This document shows positions 62,224 through 64,000 of a stretch of DNA of 64,000 nt, piece after piece. Source of the DNA: Oxalobacteraceae bacterium OTU3CAMAD1 (GTDB lineage Bacteria; Pseudomonadota; Gammaproteobacteria; Burkholderiales; Burkholderiaceae_D); NCBI GenBank assembly GCA_024123915.1, contig CP099650.1:3348001-3412000 (forward strand), in the 5' to 3' direction. Each line of letters opens with the position of its first letter. The stretch's first letter is position 1. The translations under genes were made by a program, and so were the position numbers. The notes beneath the pieces were generated by a model that searched no databases, was not told the DNA's origin, and was given only the letters and a program-made list of their open reading frames with translations.

Positions 62224-62571
62224 ATGCAGGTCGCCAAGGTACGCCAGGATGCGGAAAAAGATTTGCCCACGCTGACCAAGGCGGAGCTGGCCGAACTGCT
62301 GTTCGAACAGGTCGGTCTGAACAAGCGCGAGGCCAAGGACATGGTGGAGACCTTCTTCGACGAGATCCGCAACGCGCTCGAGCGTGGCGAAGCCGTCAAG
62401 CTGTCCGGGTTCGGCAACTTCCAGTTGCGCGACAAGCCGCAGCGTCCGGGGCGCAATCCCAAGACCGGCGAGGAAATCCCGATCACGGCGCGCCGCGTCG
62501 TGACCTTCCATGCGAGTCAAAAACTCAAGGGCATGGTCGAAGAGACCAATCCGATGGCGCGTGCCGCCTGA
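62224..62571 (+). CDS. ihfA: Integration host factor alpha subunit
   Basis: A 115-aa DNA-bending protein from ATG 62224: [74 protein letters not shown], diagnostic of IHF alpha. Its place after pheT is conserved. No Shine-Dalgarno sequence precedes this ATG. The frame stays open upstream; an ATT at 62158 follows an AGGA box and a TTG at 62137 is also in frame, so the true N-terminus could be longer, as in Burkholderia-type IhfA. Confidence 0.9.
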   Translation: MQVAKVRQDAEKDLPTLTKAELAELLFEQVGLNKREAKDMVETFFDEIRNALERGEAVKLSGFGNFQLRDKPQRPGRNPKTGEEIPITARRVVTFHASQKLKGMVEETNPMARAA

Positions 62572-62584
62572 GTGGGAGTGAGTG

Positions 62585-62992
62585 ATGAACGATCGTCTCG
62601 CCAAGTCCGAACTGGTCGTCCTGCCGCCGATACCGGCCAAGCGCTACTTCACCATCGGTGAGGTCAGCGAGCTGTGCGGCGTCAAGCCGCATGTGCTGCG
62701 TTACTGGGAGCAGGAATTCACCCAGCTCAAGCCCGTCAAACGGCGCGGCAACCGCCGCTATTACCAGCACCACGAAGTGCTGTTGATACGCCGCATCCGC
62801 GAGCTGTTGTACGAGCAAGGCTTCACCATCAGCGGGGCGCGCAATAAACTGGACAGCCGTGCTGTCGATGGCGCGGCGGCGGAGTATGATGGCGGTTTCG
62901 GCGAAGAGGCTAAAGCGGTTCCCGCTCCGTTGGACCGGGAACTGATACGCAGCGAACTGCTTTCCATCCTCAGTCTGCTCCAGCAAGACTAG
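62585..62992 (+). CDS. MerR-family regulator downstream of ihfA
   Basis: A 135-aa protein with an N-terminal MerR winged helix (KRYFTIGEVSELCGVKPHVLRYWEQEFTQLKPVKRRGNRRYYQHHEVLLIRRIRELLYEQGFTISGARNKL) and a short helical C-terminus without a metal-binding Cys set. It is the small MerR protein usually found next to ihfA in proteobacteria; its target is unknown. ATG 62585 with GGGAG 6 nt upstream is preferred to the adjacent GTG 62582. Confidence 0.9.
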   Translation: MNDRLAKSELVVLPPIPAKRYFTIGEVSELCGVKPHVLRYWEQEFTQLKPVKRRGNRRYYQHHEVLLIRRIRELLYEQGFTISGARNKLDSRAVDGAAAEYDGGFGEEAKAVPAPLDRELIRSELLSILSLLQQD

Positions 62993-63139
62993 CGCGCACA
63001 CCACTGCGCGGAGCGTGGCAAGAAGCTAATTCCTGATATACTTTCAATATTATTCAATTATCAGCGACGCTGATATACACGGTGGCGTGAAGTCCGACGT
63101 GCCCGAGCGGGCGCGAGCCGGACAAGACGAGGGGAAACA

Positions 63140-63772
63140 ATGATACGCGTTGCCATTTGTGACGACCATCAGATAGTAAGAGCAGGATTTAAACAGATTT
63201 TTTCGGCGTCGGACGATTTCGACGTGGTCGCGGAAGCCGGTACGGGGCGTGAAGCGCTCGATATTGCTCGCCGCGAGATTTGCGACGTGTTGCTGCTCGA
63301 TATCGCCATGCCCGACCAGAGCGGCATCGATACCTTGCGCACGATACGCCAGGGGCAGCCCGATCTGCCGGTGCTGATTCTGTCCGGGTATCCGGCACAG
63401 CAGTACGCACTGAACTTGTTCAAAATGGGCGCCAACGGCTATTTGAACAAGGAATGCGAGGCCGACGAGCTGATCACCGCCGTGCGCACCGTGTATCAGG
63501 GCCGTCGCTATGTCAGCTCGACCGTCGGCGAATTGCTGGCGCAAAGCTTCGACCGCGACCCCAACACGGCGCTGCACACCGAGTTGTCCGACCGCGAGTT
63601 CCAGGTTTTCCTGCGGCTGGCGCGCGGCGCGACGGTGTCCGATATCGGCGTGGCGTTGTCATTAAGCATCAAAACCGTCAGCACCTACCGCACCCGCATC
63701 ATGGAAAAGATGGGGATGCAGTCGAACAGCGATTTAACATATTACGCAATGAAAAATAACTTGCTGGACTGA
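63140..63772 (+). CDS. NarL/FixJ-family response regulator
   Basis: A 210-aa response regulator: receiver domain (about 1-120) with acidic pocket DD at 8-9, phospho-acceptor Asp at about 54 (LLLDIAMPDQSGID), a conserved Ser in LILSGYP and Lys in YLNKE; and a LuxR helix-turn-helix (about 145-205: LSDREFQVFLRLARGATVSDIGVALSLSIKTVSTYRTRIMEKM). The sequence resembles UvrY/GacA-type regulators. No kinase is adjacent in the window. AGGGGAAAC lies upstream of ATG 63140. Confidence 0.9.
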   Translation: MIRVAICDDHQIVRAGFKQIFSASDDFDVVAEAGTGREALDIARREICDVLLLDIAMPDQSGIDTLRTIRQGQPDLPVLILSGYPAQQYALNLFKMGANGYLNKECEADELITAVRTVYQGRRYVSSTVGELLAQSFDRDPNTALHTELSDREFQVFLRLARGATVSDIGVALSLSIKTVSTYRTRIMEKMGMQSNSDLTYYAMKNNLLD

Positions 63773-63924
63773 AATCTTTCAAGCCGGTCTCGTCCTGAGA
63801 CCACTTGCTTAATGGATACAGTTGCGCACTCTTGGGGTGCGCCGCTGCTGCATCTATTTCCCTAACGGACTATAATTAGCTAGCCTGGCGTGTTGCCGGT
63901 CGTTATAACCCGCGAAGGAAGTGG

Positions 63925-64000
63925 ATGTATTTCACCGTCGAAACAGCGCCGCATCACCGCCTGCCGCTGTACAAGACCGTATTGTGCGTGACCTGCGCCC
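63925..64000 (+). CDS. Unidentified gene, first codons only
   Basis: An open frame begins at ATG 63925 (GGAAG box about 7 nt upstream) and runs off the window; the visible peptide starts MYFTVETAPHHRLPLYKTV and has a CVTC pair near residue 21-24. A TATAAT-like box lies at 63872-63877. Too short to identify. Confidence 0.5.
   Translation, partial: MYFTVETAPHHRLPLYKTVLCVTCA

Overview
The window is high-GC chromosomal DNA from a betaproteobacterium, most likely the family Oxalobacteraceae (Massilia/Duganella/Janthinobacterium group). The evidence is the codon bias, the block tRNA-Val, thrS, infC, rpmI, rplT, pheS, pheT, ihfA, merR-like that is usual in Burkholderiales, and the beta-type proteins. 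The assignment is inference from protein character; no database was searched.

Positions 866-39157 hold a nearly complete flagellar system. Leftward (minus) blocks are flgBCDEFGHI-J(rod domain)-K-L plus a flagellin-like protein; fliD-S-T-K-L-A, motA, motB, flgM, flgN and a peptidoglycan hydrolase; and fliEFGHIJ. Rightward genes are flgA and fliM-N-P-Q-R-flhB-flhA. A short flagellin gene lies at 38252-39157, beside a gene that looks like a second FliK. The order (fliD-S-T-K-L-sigma28-motA-motB together, flgN/flgM/flgA next to flgB-L, fliM-N-P-Q-R-flhB-flhA in one run) matches the secondary 'lateral' (laf/Flag-2) type better than a primary polar system. Chemotaxis genes, flhDC, flhF/flhG, a LafK/FleQ-type regulator and fliO are absent from the window. 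Several switch and export parts are unusual: FliM lacks the N-terminal CheY-binding peptide, the FliM and FliG contact motifs are altered, FlhB carries NPEH instead of NPTH, and FlgJ is split into two genes 9 kb apart. Three late genes (flgK, fliD, flagellin) share a bipartite upstream motif with sigma-28 spacing. Two near-identical palindromic repeats lie directly outside the main block (747-836 and 35215-35312).

From 35374 to 51493 the DNA is mostly metabolic: a chromate transporter coupled to a small lipoprotein, ETF-ubiquinone oxidoreductase, an SDR, a PAS-LuxR regulator divergent from a CoA-transferase pair (scoAB), a probable PIN-domain toxin-antitoxin pair, the dicarboxylate carrier DctA, 3-hydroxybutyrate dehydrogenase, an alpha/beta hydrolase, RidA and a RelA-type (p)ppGpp synthetase. 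ETF-QO, scoAB, 3-hydroxybutyrate dehydrogenase and dctA together suggest ketone-body, PHB and organic-acid use.

At 51593-52902 an intact IS3-family element with 25-bp inverted repeats and a 3-bp target duplication has split a large palindromic repeat. A CatA-like acetyltransferase and a CDF metal exporter follow on the minus strand. The last 10 kb is the conserved translation block: two identical tRNA-Val(GAC) genes, thrS, infC (apparent AUA start), rpmI, rplT, pheS, pheT, ihfA and a MerR-type regulator, then a NarL/FixJ-type response regulator and the first codons of an unidentified gene at the right edge. No CRISPR array, prophage, rRNA or replication origin was seen.
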